From G963664835 sp965220775 (GTDB lineage: Bacteria > Chloroflexota > UBA6077 > FW602-bin22 > JBCLEL01), in the NCBI GenBank assembly GCA_965220775.1, contig OZ244845.1, positions 3,658,001 to 3,722,000 on the forward strand: 64,000 nucleotides of DNA. Direction: 5' to 3'. The notes below the pieces were generated by a model. It saw only the letters and a program-made list of their open reading frames with translations. It had not been told where the DNA came from and did not search any database. A program made the translations under genes and the position numbers. This document shows positions 33,393 to 42,531 of this stretch, one piece after another. Positions within the stretch are counted from its first letter, which is position 1; each line of letters begins with the position of its first letter.

Positions 33393-34292
33393 ATGAGCAC
33401 CAGAACCACTGGAGAAACGACGATTGTGGCGAGAAGTCGCCGACGTCCTACCGGGGCGATCGTTCTATCAGCTATCAGCTATTTTGTGGTTGCGGCTGGT
33501 GGCCTGATATTGATGGTTCCGTTCTTATGGATGGTCTCCACCTCGCTCAAGCATGAGTGGGAAGCCTTCGTGATTCCGCCGCAGTGGATTCCGGACGAGC
33601 TCCTGTGGGACAACTATAGACGGGCGATTTTCGACTACTACAACTTCGCGCTATATGGCGCGAACACGACGATCATAACGGTAGGCACACTGGTAGGACG
33701 ACTCATCACCGCGTCGATGGTGGCATTTGGTTTTGCCCGTATCCGTTTCCCCGGCCGCGGCGTGCTTTTCATACTAGTGTTGGGTACGCTGATGGTTCCC
33801 CACCAAGTGACGATCGTACCTCTATATATCCTTTTTAAGGAATTCGGCTGGCTTAACACATTCCTGCCGTTGATCGTGCCGGCCTGGGTCGGCGGCGGAG
33901 GGTTCTATATCTTCCTGCTACGCCAATTCATTATGACCGTTAATCCGGAGCTTGATGACGCAGCCCGGATCGACGGGTGCGGCTGGCTCGGTATCTATCT
34001 GCGGATCATCGTGCCTCTGATCACTCCGGCATTGGCGGCGGTCGCCATATTCTCGTTTCTAAGCACCTGGAACGACTTTTTCAATCCGCTCATCTTTCTG
34101 CGCAGCAACGAGAATTTCACTCTGGCGATCGGACTGCATTTCTACACATCGGCAGCGTCCGCATCTACGAAGCCGGAGACGACGGTCGTAATGGCTGGCT
34201 CAACTATGATCATGATTCCACCGCTTCTGCTCTTCTTCTTCGCCCAGCGGTATTTTATTCAGGGGGTGGTTTTCTCCGGCATCAAGGGTTAA
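33393..34292 (+). CDS. Carbohydrate ABC transporter permease (MalG/UgpE type)
   Basis: This 299-aa partner permease has six helices. Its EAA-type loop appears as LDDAARIDGCGWLGIYLRII near residues 186-206. The N-terminal MVPFLWMVSTSLK and the C-terminal AQRYFIQGVVFSGIKG are characteristic of the MalG/UgpE half. The ATG at 33393 lies six bases after the MalF-like stop with GGGA just before it. It converges on the binding-protein gene about 180 bp away. Confidence 0.93.
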   Translation: MSTRTTGETTIVARSRRRPTGAIVLSAISYFVVAAGGLILMVPFLWMVSTSLKHEWEAFVIPPQWIPDELLWDNYRRAIFDYYNFALYGANTTIITVGTLVGRLITASMVAFGFARIRFPGRGVLFILVLGTLMVPHQVTIVPLYILFKEFGWLNTFLPLIVPAWVGGGGFYIFLLRQFIMTVNPELDDAARIDGCGWLGIYLRIIVPLITPALAAVAIFSFLSTWNDFFNPLIFLRSNENFTLAIGLHFYTSAASASTKPETTVVMAGSTMIMIPPLLLFFFAQRYFIQGVVFSGIKG

Positions 34293-34471
34293 ATACGGAA
34301 AGCTAGATGATTCGCACTTGTGCAATTATCGAAAGAATCTGTTGAGGGCATCGGTTTTATAGGGTGAAGAAGTCGTGAGCCGCCGATAGCAGGACCTTTA
34401 CGCTCTACAACAGCTCACGACAGGTCACTTCCCGCCTTATCGCTATGAGTTATGGCGCACCACCGCCGGCC

Positions 34472-35809
34472 TTATGCTCCTTGCAGGATGGCAGTGATGG
34501 CCTTGGCAGTGTCTTTCATAGCGTCTGACGCTGATTTTTTGCCCAGCAACGCCGCCTCGTATTCAGCATTAAACGCATTCTTTGCTTCGCTTACACTCGT
34601 ACCCCAATTTGTCGCCGAGGCGAATTTCAGGCCTTCGACCCGCTTTTTGGTGAACTCTCTCTGCGCCTCATCAGGTATCTCGGCCACATATTTCGCCATT
34701 TCCCAGTTGGCCGGGAACAACGTCCAGTGTAGTTTCAAAGCCGCGTCACTGGTCTGATGCCAGAGGAAATAATCCCAGGCTTCGTCCAACACTTTGGTTT
34801 TCGAATTTAGCGCGTAGACGTGGACCGACGTGCTGGCAATTCGTTTCTTGGTTTTGGGCGCGAACGGCCACCAGGTCACGACAGCAGGTATCTGAAGATC
34901 CTTAGTAGCATTCTTGAACGAGTTCCAGTCGCCGATCACGAAGATGGCGGTCGCCAATTTATCGCTGGCAAAGACACTGTCTCCGAGCACCTTTTCGTCA
35001 CCAGGAGCCATCATGACCTTGTGTTTCAACAGCCAGTCAACACACAGTTGTACAGCTTCCAACGCTTCTGGCTGATCTATCAAACATCGTTGATAATCGT
35101 CAGAGATAATCTTGCCATTGTTGGACCAAATCATTTCCTCAATAATGAAGTGACTTCTGATTGCAGGCTGGCCGTAGGTTTCCGGCGGATTGTGGAGTTT
35201 GATCAGGGCGTCAGTGAAGTCATCCCAGGTCCACTCCTCAGTGGGATGCTTGACGCCGGCCTCATCAAACACGCGAATATTGTAGCCTAGGCCGAAGGGG
35301 GCTGGGACGTGAGGTGTGCCCCAGAGCTTCCCTTCAAACTTACAAGCTCCGTCCGGATGGAAGGCAAATCTGGCCAGATCGACATTCCGCTGTTTGAGCC
35401 CCTCGTCAACTGCGAGGGTAATCTTCTTGATCATGAGAGATGCCCACCAGGGTCCCGGGACCATCATCATGTCAGCAGCGGTCCCGGCGGCGAGGTCGAG
35501 GACCTGCTTATCAGCAATCTGGGGATATGGCGTCGGCTCAAAAACGACTTCGATCTTGTCGCTGGCTTCGTTGAATGCCTCGGGCATAATCTCGTGGACG
35601 CCAATCCAAGTGTTGAAGCGGACTTTTACTTTCTCAGCAGTTGTCGGAGGCTTAACGGTGACCTCTTTTTCAACTATGACGGTCTCTTTCTTGACTACTT
35701 CAACGACCTGAGGCTGGCAAGCGGCCAGGATCGGTAAGGTTGCAGTAGCGCCGAGACCAGCTAGGAATGTCCGGCGAGTAAATCTGTTCGACAAAAACTT
35801 CGCTTCCAT
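34472..35809 (-). CDS. Sugar ABC transporter substrate-binding lipoprotein
   Basis: This 445-aa extracellular binding protein belongs to family 1 (MalE/UgpB-like). The N-terminus has a twin-arginine motif (FTRRTFLAGLG) and a lipobox LAAC near residue 31, so it should be exported folded and lipid-anchored. A Val/Glu/Lys-rich linker (VEVVKKETVIVEKEV) precedes the binding domain, which is usual in Chloroflexota. ATG 35809 follows GAGAGGGAT; an ATG 20 codons upstream does not. It is encoded opposite and convergent to the two permeases, which is unusual for this transporter class. The substrate cannot be predicted. Confidence 0.92.
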   Translation of the reverse strand: MEAKFLSNRFTRRTFLAGLGATATLPILAACQPQVVEVVKKETVIVEKEVTVKPPTTAEKVKVRFNTWIGVHEIMPEAFNEASDKIEVVFEPTPYPQIADKQVLDLAAGTAADMMMVPGPWWASLMIKKITLAVDEGLKQRNVDLARFAFHPDGACKFEGKLWGTPHVPAPFGLGYNIRVFDEAGVKHPTEEWTWDDFTDALIKLHNPPETYGQPAIRSHFIIEEMIWSNNGKIISDDYQRCLIDQPEALEAVQLCVDWLLKHKVMMAPGDEKVLGDSVFASDKLATAIFVIGDWNSFKNATKDLQIPAVVTWWPFAPKTKKRIASTSVHVYALNSKTKVLDEAWDYFLWHQTSDAALKLHWTLFPANWEMAKYVAEIPDEAQREFTKKRVEGLKFASATNWGTSVSEAKNAFNAEYEAALLGKKSASDAMKDTAKAITAILQGA

Positions 35810-36070
35810 TGACGATCCCTCTCTTTGTTCAAGCGACCCAATATTCGACAACCACACGCGACATGCCAACCAACAAACGCTTACTCGATTATCTGAATAG
35901 AATCTCCCTTATTCACAAGTTCGTCATTGCAGCTACCACCCCCTTTCGTGGGTGTAGGACGAATCTGGGCAGCATTACATAGCGGGCGAGTTGCCTGCCT
36001 ATCTGGTTGATATCGGTCATCACGGCTACCTTACTCTGTCGGCCGAAATCTCCACCGTGGAGGCAGACAG

Positions 36071-36089
36071 GTTACGTAACATAATGTTA
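36071..36089. promoter_or_regulatory. Overlapping palindromes upstream of the sugar-binding protein gene
   Basis: GTTACGTAAC (36071-36080) is a perfect palindrome that overlaps TAACAT-A-ATGTTA (36077-36089). The AT-rich symmetry, about 270 bp upstream of the binding-protein start, resembles a transcription-factor site. No promoter could be aligned with confidence. Confidence 0.3.
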
Positions 36090-36222
36090 TTGTAACACGA
36101 CTAGTGGCTGGCCACCCTGATTCCGATAGGCGAATATGTCAATATAAGGGATGATTACGAGCAGATGAACTATCAGAACTTAGATGGTGCATCACTAGTT
36201 TGGCTCCGGAGATTCCCAAGGC

Positions 36223-36330
36223 CTACGGCTGGCCGCTGATTGATTTCGGGCGGACGGACAAGAACTCGGTGACCAGCTTCAAGAACGCGCCGGTCGCCAA
36301 CATCATCTCGACCAGTTCACCCAGGGCGAT
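36223..36330 (-). pseudogene. Degraded second copy of the neighbouring membrane-protein gene (C-terminus only)
   Basis: On the minus strand the frame ending at the TAG of 36225-36223 encodes LGELVEMMLATGAFLKLVTE followed by FLSVRPKS. This closely matches SLAELAEMMLAAGALLKLIS and DFVSDRRQTS at the C-terminus of the gene at 36538-36891. Upstream the match is cut off by the palindrome-containing repeat near 36327. No start is present, so this is a gene remnant. Confidence 0.6.
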
Positions 36331-36457
36331 TCGCGAATCCCCCCTGCAGGGACGTTGGCCCTTGGTGGGACGCCGTTTGGTTCTACTAGGGCCGGCTGGG
36401 TGTTGTGCCCTGGGCTGGGGACAAGCCCCAGCGCTACATTTTTCTCTGTGGACGTAG
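36319..36457. repeat. Short repeat remnant
   Basis: It contains GGGCGATTCGCGAATC, matching the palindrome at 6300, with GACGTTGG nearby as at 6300. About 80 bases later come GGGGACAAGCCCCAGCGCTACATTTTT words shared with the large mosaic repeats (described in pieces: GGGGACAAGCCCC, GCGCTACATTTTT). No gene is here. Confidence 0.55.
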
Positions 36458-36537
36458 TTCGTGATTTCTCGATTGCCGTTTTTCCCGCAGCTACGGTGAG
36501 GCGGCCTTTGGTGGAACGCGGGGGTGTTGCGTAGAGC

Positions 36538-36891
36538 CTACTCGGTCGAAGTCTGCCGACGATCGGAAACGAAGTCGGAGATCAACTTCAACAATGCACC
36601 AGCAGCCAGCATCATTTCAGCCAACTCGGCCAGCGATCCGATTGGGGTGTCTGGGGCAGTGTTATTATATTCTTCCTGGGTGTTGCCACGGATCAATGCG
36701 TTCACGGCGAGACCAGCCGACGCGGAGAGGTAGGTCCTAGCCGACTTGAGGCCGGCTACTGTGGTCAGATCAGAAAAACCCACGCGCGCGACCAATCGTT
36801 GACCCAATGAGCTTGATACTAAAGTTTCAAACAGCCAGCCGCTGCCAATTGACGCGACGGCAACCAACAAGAGCCGTATAATACCTGGCAA
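36538..36891 (-). CDS. Small membrane protein of unknown function
   Basis: This protein of about 117 aa has one clear N-terminal membrane helix (IIRLLLVAVASIGSGWLFETL). A second hydrophobic stretch (LAELAEMMLAAGALLKLI) lies near the C-terminus. I do not recognise the family. The start is a TTG: the one at 36891 has GAGGA seven bases upstream, while a TTG at 36897 lies too close to it. A degraded copy of its C-terminus lies about 210 bp downstream, so the gene was once duplicated. The upstream side faces the rpsO promoter. Confidence 0.6.
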   Translation of the reverse strand: MPGIIRLLLVAVASIGSGWLFETLVSSSLGQRLVARVGFSDLTTVAGLKSARTYLSASAGLAVNALIRGNTQEEYNNTAPDTPIGSLAELAEMMLAAGALLKLISDFVSDRRQTSTE

Positions 36892-36938
36892 TGCCAAATC
36901 CTCATGCGCAGTCGGGTGGATCGAGGAGCCTGCGCTGA

Positions 36939-36967
36939 TTGTGGCGTATTCTACACGATGCTATAAT
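36939..36967 (+). promoter_or_regulatory. Predicted strong promoter of rpsO-pnp
   Basis: TTGTGG (36939-36944) and a perfect TATAAT (36962-36967) are 17 bases apart. TGC before the -10 makes an extended -10 element. The start would be near 36974, with a leader of about 94 bases. Confidence 0.65.
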
Positions 36968-37067
36968 TGGCGGTGACAAAGGAAGGCAGGAAAATTTGGA
37001 AGGTGGGGAATTGCGCGAATTAATCCCCTGCCGCAAACTTGGAAGACTCCGGCAGAGGGAGCGCTGA

Positions 37068-37337
37068 ATGTCCCTGGATAGAGAGAGCAAGTCTAGCATC
37101 ATCGAGGCAAACCGGGTTCACGACACTGACACCGGTTCTCCCGAGGTACAGGTTGCTATCCTGACAAATAGGATAGCGAGCTTAACTGATCACCTGAGGT
37201 CCCACAAGCATGACTACGCTACGCAGCGTGGGCTGATTACAATGGTCGGTAAGAGACGACGTCACCTCAGGTATCTGAGAAACGAAAGCCCCGAACGATT
37301 CCAAAGACTGGTAAAAAAGCTAGGCATACGACGGTAA
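37068..37337 (+). CDS. rpsO: Ribosomal protein S15
   Basis: This 89-aa protein of the 30S platform binds the 16S rRNA central domain. The family motifs are all present: HDTDTGSPEVQVAILTNRI in parts, LTDHLRSHKHDYATQRGL, the rRNA-contacting MVGKRRRHLRYL and the terminal LGIRR. The ATG at 37068 follows GAGGGAG. The gene has a strong promoter and is followed by pnp across a spacer with a hairpin, as in many bacteria. Confidence 0.98.
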   Translation: MSLDRESKSSIIEANRVHDTDTGSPEVQVAILTNRIASLTDHLRSHKHDYATQRGLITMVGKRRRHLRYLRNESPERFQRLVKKLGIRR

Positions 37338-37400
37338 GTATTCGACGCCCCACTCAAGCGCCTTCACCAAGTGGGTACTACCACGCCTCGGAATGGTGAC

Positions 37401-37433
37401 TCTGTCTGGGGGCGTTTTATGTCACGCGACAGA
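37401..37433 (+). promoter_or_regulatory. Processing-type hairpin between rpsO and pnp
   Basis: TCTGTC (37401-37406) pairs with GACAGA (37428-37433), and GCGT (37412-37415) pairs with ACGC (37424-37427) around an eight-base loop. The same position in Escherichia coli has an RNase III site used for pnp autoregulation. That role here is inference by position. Confidence 0.4.
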
Positions 37434-37562
37434 AACGAGAAGGTGCCGCGACCAGCTGACCTCGCATGAAGAGCCGCGGGCGAGCCAGCCTTCCTTTGAG
37501 CGTTTGCAAGACAAATATATCAATCGATTTGGATGAACTAATTTGGAGGAATCAGCTTTTAG

Positions 37563-39812
37563 ATGTTGAAAAAGTACGAACTTGAATATGGCGGACAGAC
37601 ACTATCTATAGAAACAGGCAAACTGGCGGAACAGGCAAACGGGGCCGTGTTGGTCCAGCTTGGAGACACGATTCTGCTCGCGACGGCTTGCGTTTCACGC
37701 AACCAGCGTCCCGGCACGGACTTCTTTCCGCTGACCGTTGACTTTGAGGAACGCGCCTACGCAGCTGGGAAAATCCCGGGGAACCATTTTCGTCGCGAAG
37801 GTCGTCCACCGGAGCCTTCAATCCTGATTTGTCGGCTCACCGATAGGTCGATCCGACCATTCTTTCCCAAAGGGATCCGAAACGACGTTCAGGTGATACT
37901 GACGACATTGTCGTCCGACCAGGAAACCTTGCCGGATATCATGGCCATAATTGGGGCATCGACCGCACTGATGATCTCGGACATCCCCTTTGAAGGGCCG
38001 ATCGCCGCGGCAAAGGTTGGACTGATCGATGGCGAATTTGTGCTTAACCCAGGCGCTTCGCAACTGGAAGAGTCCGACCTGGAGTTGGTCGTCTCCGGCA
38101 CATCCGACGCGATCGTGATGGTGGAGGCTGGGGCCCAGGAGTTGCCCGAGGAAAAGATGCTCGACGCGCTTCGGTTCGGCCACCGCAACATTCAGCCGGT
38201 GATCGAGCTACAGCAACAGATGCGGGATGAGATCGGCAAGGCGAAGATGACACTCGAAGTCACCAAGGTGGCAGCTGAGGTTCGCGACGCGGTAGAACCA
38301 GTTGCTCGCGAGCGGTTGCCATCAATCGTCTTTCTGCCGGACAAGACAGAGCGCCGGAGTCTGGAACAACAGCTTTTCGATGATCTGACCAAGCAACTGG
38401 GTGAGACAGCTAACGAAGACCAAATCAGCAGCGTCGTCTCGGACGTAGAGACGGAGGTTGTTCGCAACGGCATCCTAGATGAGGGTAAGCGCCCGGACGG
38501 ACGCAAGCTCGACGAGATTCGGCCGATCAGCTGTGAGGTCGGAATCCTGCCTCGGACACACGGATCTGGCCTTTTCACCAGGGGACAAACGCAGATTCTT
38601 ACGGTGGCCACCTTGGGCTCGACCGGCGATGCTCAGAGGATAGTGAACATCGGCGTAGAGTCATCGAAACGGTATATCCACCACTACAACTTCCCACCAT
38701 ACAGTACGGGAGAAGCGAAGCGGATAGGCTCGGCGGGACGACGTGAAGTAGGTCATGGCGTCCTCGCGGAGCGGGCCCTGGCGCCTGTGTTGCCAACGGC
38801 GGGCGATTTTCCGTATACGCTGCGGCTCGTCTCGGAAGCGCTTAGTTCCAACGGTTCCACTTCTATGGGCAGCGTCTGCGGCAGCAGTCTTGCGCTGATG
38901 GACGCCGGCGTGCCTATCAAGGCGCCGGTAGCGGGCGTGGCGATGGGAATGGTCAGCGAGGAGTCAGGCCGGCACTCGATCCTCACAGACATACAGGGCA
39001 TCGAGGATCATCTGGGGGATATGGACTTCAAGGTCGCCGGAACCGCGAGTGGCATCACCGCGCTCCAGATGGACGTAAAGATCAAGGGTCTATCGGAAGC
39101 GCTGCTGGTCGAGGCATTGGAGCAGGCCCGCGTCGGCCGTCTGTTCATCCTCGACAAGATGTTGGCCACGATCGGCGAGTCACGCAAGGAGATGTCCGAG
39201 TACGCTCCGCGTATATATAAGACTCGGATTCCACCGGATAAGATCGGGACTCTGATCGGGCCTGGCGGCAAGGTTATCCGGGGACTGCAAGAAACATACG
39301 GTGTACGAATCGATATTGAAGAAGACGGAAATGTTCTAGTCTCTTCGACCGATTTCAGCGGCGGGCAGAATGCCGTCACCGAGATAGAGCGGATGTGCAA
39401 GGACGTCGAGATTGGAGAGGAGTATCTGGGCAAAGTTACGCGAATCACCAACTTCGGCGTCTTCGTAGAGATATTGCCGGGCAAGGACGGGTTGGTCAGA
39501 CTTGGCGACCTGGCCGAGTACCGAGTCAATCGCGCGGAGGACGTGGTTAGTCTTGGCGACGAGATCATGGTAAAGGTTATGGAGATCGATGCTCAGGGCA
39601 GGGTTAATCTGTCCCGCAGGGCGGTTCTGGATGGCTCAACCGAGCTGGCACCGGTACCGCCGGGACGGGACGGACCCGGTGGACGCCGGCCCGGTGGGCG
39701 ACCTTACAATGACGGCGGGCCACGCGGCGGCAACAGGGGAGGCTTTCCACGACGCGGGCGTGGCGACGACCCTCGGCCTCATCAAGGGCCCAGTGACCGA
39801 TACCGGGGTTAA
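37563..39812 (+). CDS. pnp: Polyribonucleotide nucleotidyltransferase (PNPase)
   Basis: This 749-aa phosphorolytic 3'-5' exoribonuclease forms a trimer. It has two RNase PH domains (about 1-220 and 300-540, with GTDFFPLTVDFEERAYAAGK in the first and the GSGLFTRGQTQ start of the second). A KH domain (IPPDKIGTLIGPGGKVI) is near 555, and an S1 domain (GKVTRITNFGVFVEILPGKDG) is near 625. The last 50 residues are an Arg/Gly/Pro-rich tail (GRRPGGRPYNDGG, RGGNRGGFPRRGRG), which should extend RNA binding. The ATG at 37563 has GGAGG twelve bases upstream. It is in a transcription unit with rpsO. Confidence 0.98.
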   Translation: MLKKYELEYGGQTLSIETGKLAEQANGAVLVQLGDTILLATACVSRNQRPGTDFFPLTVDFEERAYAAGKIPGNHFRREGRPPEPSILICRLTDRSIRPFFPKGIRNDVQVILTTLSSDQETLPDIMAIIGASTALMISDIPFEGPIAAAKVGLIDGEFVLNPGASQLEESDLELVVSGTSDAIVMVEAGAQELPEEKMLDALRFGHRNIQPVIELQQQMRDEIGKAKMTLEVTKVAAEVRDAVEPVARERLPSIVFLPDKTERRSLEQQLFDDLTKQLGETANEDQISSVVSDVETEVVRNGILDEGKRPDGRKLDEIRPISCEVGILPRTHGSGLFTRGQTQILTVATLGSTGDAQRIVNIGVESSKRYIHHYNFPPYSTGEAKRIGSAGRREVGHGVLAERALAPVLPTAGDFPYTLRLVSEALSSNGSTSMGSVCGSSLALMDAGVPIKAPVAGVAMGMVSEESGRHSILTDIQGIEDHLGDMDFKVAGTASGITALQMDVKIKGLSEALLVEALEQARVGRLFILDKMLATIGESRKEMSEYAPRIYKTRIPPDKIGTLIGPGGKVIRGLQETYGVRIDIEEDGNVLVSSTDFSGGQNAVTEIERMCKDVEIGEEYLGKVTRITNFGVFVEILPGKDGLVRLGDLAEYRVNRAEDVVSLGDEIMVKVMEIDAQGRVNLSRRAVLDGSTELAPVPPGRDGPGGRRPGGRPYNDGGPRGGNRGGFPRRGRGDDPRPHQGPSDRYRG

Positions 39813-39909
39813 GGCTACGAAGTCTGCCTGCAGTACAATAGCATGAGTTCCCAATCACAAGGACATCGATCCGCCGGAACTATGATGGATGCCAAATCTA
39901 CGGTCTGAA

Positions 39910-41022
39910 ATGGCAGTCAAGAGAGACTTCTACGAGGTACTTGGTGTCGGCCGGAATGCCGCGGAAGACGAGATTCGTCGTTCCTATCGCAAGCTGGCTC
40001 GCCAGTACCACCCAGATGTAAACAAGTCTCCCGAAGCTGAGGAGCGTTTCAAAGAGGTCAGCGAAGCTTACCAGGTGCTCAGCGACGCCGAGAAGCGACG
40101 CAATTACGATCAATTCGGTCATGAGGGTCCGAGTGGCTTCGCCGAAGGGTTCGCCGGTTTCGGTTTTGACGATATATTCGAGTCGTTTTTCGGCGGAGCG
40201 CGGTCTACGACCCGGTCACGCACCGAACGCCGCGGTGCGGATCTGCGTCTCGACCTGAATCTCAGCTTTGAAGAGGCGGCATTTGGCGCCTCTCGCGAAG
40301 TCGAAATACCCCGGCTAGAGACCTGCGGCCATTGCGACGGCTCAGGCGCAGAGCCAGGCAGCAAGCGCGAGAAGTGTCCCAACTGCACCGGTACCGGCGA
40401 GATCAGACAGGTGCAGCAGTCAATATTCGGCCGCTTCGTCAACGTAACGATGTGTAATCGCTGCAAGGGTGAGGGAGTCATCGTCACATCGCCGTGCAGC
40501 AAATGCAGAGGCAATGGACGGGTTCGGGCCGCCCGCAAACTTGAAGTGCGAGTGCCGCCAGGGGTCGACTCCGGACAGCATCTAAGGTTGACAGGCCAAG
40601 GGGAAGCCGGCCCTGACCAGGGTAAGAATGGCGACCTCTACGTCGTGCTGTCAGTTAGTCCTCACCCGGTGCTCGTCCGGCGAGGCAACGATCTGATATA
40701 CGACCTGACAATCAATGTCGCCCAGGCCGCGCTAGGCGACGAGGTCGAGGTCCCCACGATAGATCGCGAGCCAAGTCTCCTTCAAATCCCGGCTGGGACG
40801 CAGTGGGGAGATAATTTGCGCGTTCGTGGGCTGGGCGTGCCCTACCTCAATCGACCTGGCCGCGGCGACTTAATTGCCGAGGTGCGCGTCGTTACGCCCA
40901 AGCGTCTTAGCGATGAGCAGCGCAAGATTTTCATGATGCTGGGACACACGTTGGGCTCCAACCCCGATGGAGAGTCGAAGGGGTTCTTCGACAAGCTAAA
41001 ACAAGCTCTCGGTAGTGACTGA
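39910..41022 (+). CDS. dnaJ: Chaperone DnaJ
   Basis: This 370-aa co-chaperone stimulates the DnaK ATPase. The J domain (residues 1-70) has HPDVN, the HPD that contacts DnaK. A Gly/Phe-rich linker (GFAEGFAGFGFDDIF) follows. Four CxxCxGxG-type repeats bind two zinc ions (CGHCDGSG, CPNCTGTG, CNRCKGEG, CSKCRGNG). The C-terminal substrate domains end at the expected length. The ATG at 39910 gives the family N-terminus MAVKRDFYEVLGV, while an ATG seven codons earlier is possible. Its stop overlaps the prmA start by eight bases. Confidence 0.97.
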   Translation: MAVKRDFYEVLGVGRNAAEDEIRRSYRKLARQYHPDVNKSPEAEERFKEVSEAYQVLSDAEKRRNYDQFGHEGPSGFAEGFAGFGFDDIFESFFGGARSTTRSRTERRGADLRLDLNLSFEEAAFGASREVEIPRLETCGHCDGSGAEPGSKREKCPNCTGTGEIRQVQQSIFGRFVNVTMCNRCKGEGVIVTSPCSKCRGNGRVRAARKLEVRVPPGVDSGQHLRLTGQGEAGPDQGKNGDLYVVLSVSPHPVLVRRGNDLIYDLTINVAQAALGDEVEVPTIDREPSLLQIPAGTQWGDNLRVRGLGVPYLNRPGRGDLIAEVRVVTPKRLSDEQRKIFMMLGHTLGSNPDGESKGFFDKLKQALGSD

Positions 41023-41950
41023 GCCAGCCGGCCACATAACCCGGCTGTACACCGAGTGCGCGGCCGAAGCAGCGGATGAAGTCGCCAATCTCTTCCAGTC
41101 GGAAACCAACCGCACCTCGGTCGTCGAATTGGTGCCTGATCCCGACGATGACCCGGATAAACCACTTACTTTCGATCGGGCGGCGGTTTCGGTCTACCTG
41201 GAGCCAACCCACGCCACCGAATCTTTACAGAGCATGCTGGACCTGAAGCTTCGTCTGCTCGCTCAACTCGCGAAAATTGGTACATTACAGCGGCAAGAGA
41301 TCGGCCGGGAGGATTGGGAAGAATCTTGGAAGAAACACTATCGGCCGATGAGGGTAGGAAAGAAGCTAGTAGTCTGCCCAAGCTGGCACGAGTATCACCC
41401 GTCCGCCGGCGAACTAGTACTGAGCCTCGATCCTGGTATGGCTTTTGGTACAGGGATCCATCCAAGTACGCAGATGTGCCTGTCACGGTTGGAGACTTCG
41501 GTCAGGCCGGGCGACAAGGTCCTGGACGTTGGCGCCGGCTCGGGGATCCTCACACTTGCAGCATTGGGTCTCGGCGCAAGCAGAGTGGTAGCAATCGACG
41601 TGGATCCGGTCGCGGTGGAAACAACCAACGCAAATATCGAGCGGGCCGGACTCGAGGTGAGAGTCGAGTCGATCCTCGCCGATTTCAAACACGTGGTCTG
41701 GGACCGACTACCAACTGATTTCAAACCGCCGTACGATATAGTGACGGCCAACCTGACGGCCGGGATTATCCTGGCGAATCTGGACAATCTCCTGGAACCG
41801 ATGATGCCAGGCGGCGTTCTGATCGCATCGGGCATCATCGTACAACGCGAGGAGGAGATGTCGGCGGCTCTATCAACGACTGGCATCGCCATCTCTGAAC
41901 GCCAGGAGCAGGGTGACTGGCTGTGCCTGGTCATTAGAAAACCCAAGTAG
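41015..41950 (+). CDS. prmA: Ribosomal protein L11 methyltransferase
   Basis: This 311-aa SAM-dependent enzyme trimethylates ribosomal protein L11. The N-terminal substrate-recognition domain is followed by LDPGMAFGTGIHPSTQMCL, the PrmA hallmark, near residues 138-155. Motif I is VLDVGAGSGILTLAALGLG near 170-188, and the catalytic-region NLTAGIIL is near 245. The GTG start at 41015 lies inside the end of dnaJ, so translation is coupled. The dnaJ-prmA order is common in Firmicutes and Chloroflexota. Confidence 0.95.
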   Translation: MTEPAGHITRLYTECAAEAADEVANLFQSETNRTSVVELVPDPDDDPDKPLTFDRAAVSVYLEPTHATESLQSMLDLKLRLLAQLAKIGTLQRQEIGREDWEESWKKHYRPMRVGKKLVVCPSWHEYHPSAGELVLSLDPGMAFGTGIHPSTQMCLSRLETSVRPGDKVLDVGAGSGILTLAALGLGASRVVAIDVDPVAVETTNANIERAGLEVRVESILADFKHVVWDRLPTDFKPPYDIVTANLTAGIILANLDNLLEPMMPGGVLIASGIIVQREEEMSAALSTTGIAISERQEQGDWLCLVIRKPK

Positions 41951-42138
41951 CTGAGGGATTCGGCCGTCCACCGCGAAAACAGAATTCAATTCTTGTAAAC
42001 TTACAGGGGCGACGGACTGCACGGGCAGCCGGAAAAACATCGTCAATATCGACATCCGGGAGTAAGCGTTTCTTCCGATCGATCAGATGAAGCATTTACT
42101 ACCGAGATTTATCAGGAACAGTAAGGAGACGCAGTAGC

Positions 42139-42531
42139 ATGAGTAAGGCCAACGAAGAATTGCAAAATGACCCGCTTTCAGAGGTGCAGCAACAGATTAG
42201 CCACCTCCAAGACAAAGTGACCTACCTGGAGTCTCGAGTATCCGACCTGCAGCAGCAGAAGGTTGCCGAGGAGCGCTACGCCGCGATCGCGCACATCAGG
42301 GCACACTCGTACTTTGCGCAGCTAGCCCTCCAGGATGCAGCTGTGGATAACAGGCAGAACCACCAGTTTGTGACCAACGCCAACGCGTGTATACGATTCG
42401 CGAGAAACGAAGCTAACAAGGCGATAACGGACCTAGCCAGCAGCTCCAACCCAAAGCAGCTTGCCGAGGACTGGCTAAACCGATCCAGCGCATTCTTCAA
42501 AGAGCGCGGCGGTTTCAACGTCTTCCGATGA
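42139..42531 (+). CDS. Coiled-coil protein of unknown function
   Basis: This 130-aa soluble protein has an N-terminal coiled coil (about residues 13-45, VQQQISHLQDKVTYLESRV). A helical second half follows with a possible substrate- or RNA-contacting surface (FVTNANACIRFARNEANKAI). I do not recognise the family. The ATG at 42139 has AAGGAGA fourteen bases or fewer upstream, so it should be expressed. It sits between prmA and rsmE, after a 188-bp spacer without a clear promoter. Confidence 0.65.
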   Translation: MSKANEELQNDPLSEVQQQISHLQDKVTYLESRVSDLQQQKVAEERYAAIAHIRAHSYFAQLALQDAAVDNRQNHQFVTNANACIRFARNEANKAITDLASSSNPKQLAEDWLNRSSAFFKERGGFNVFR

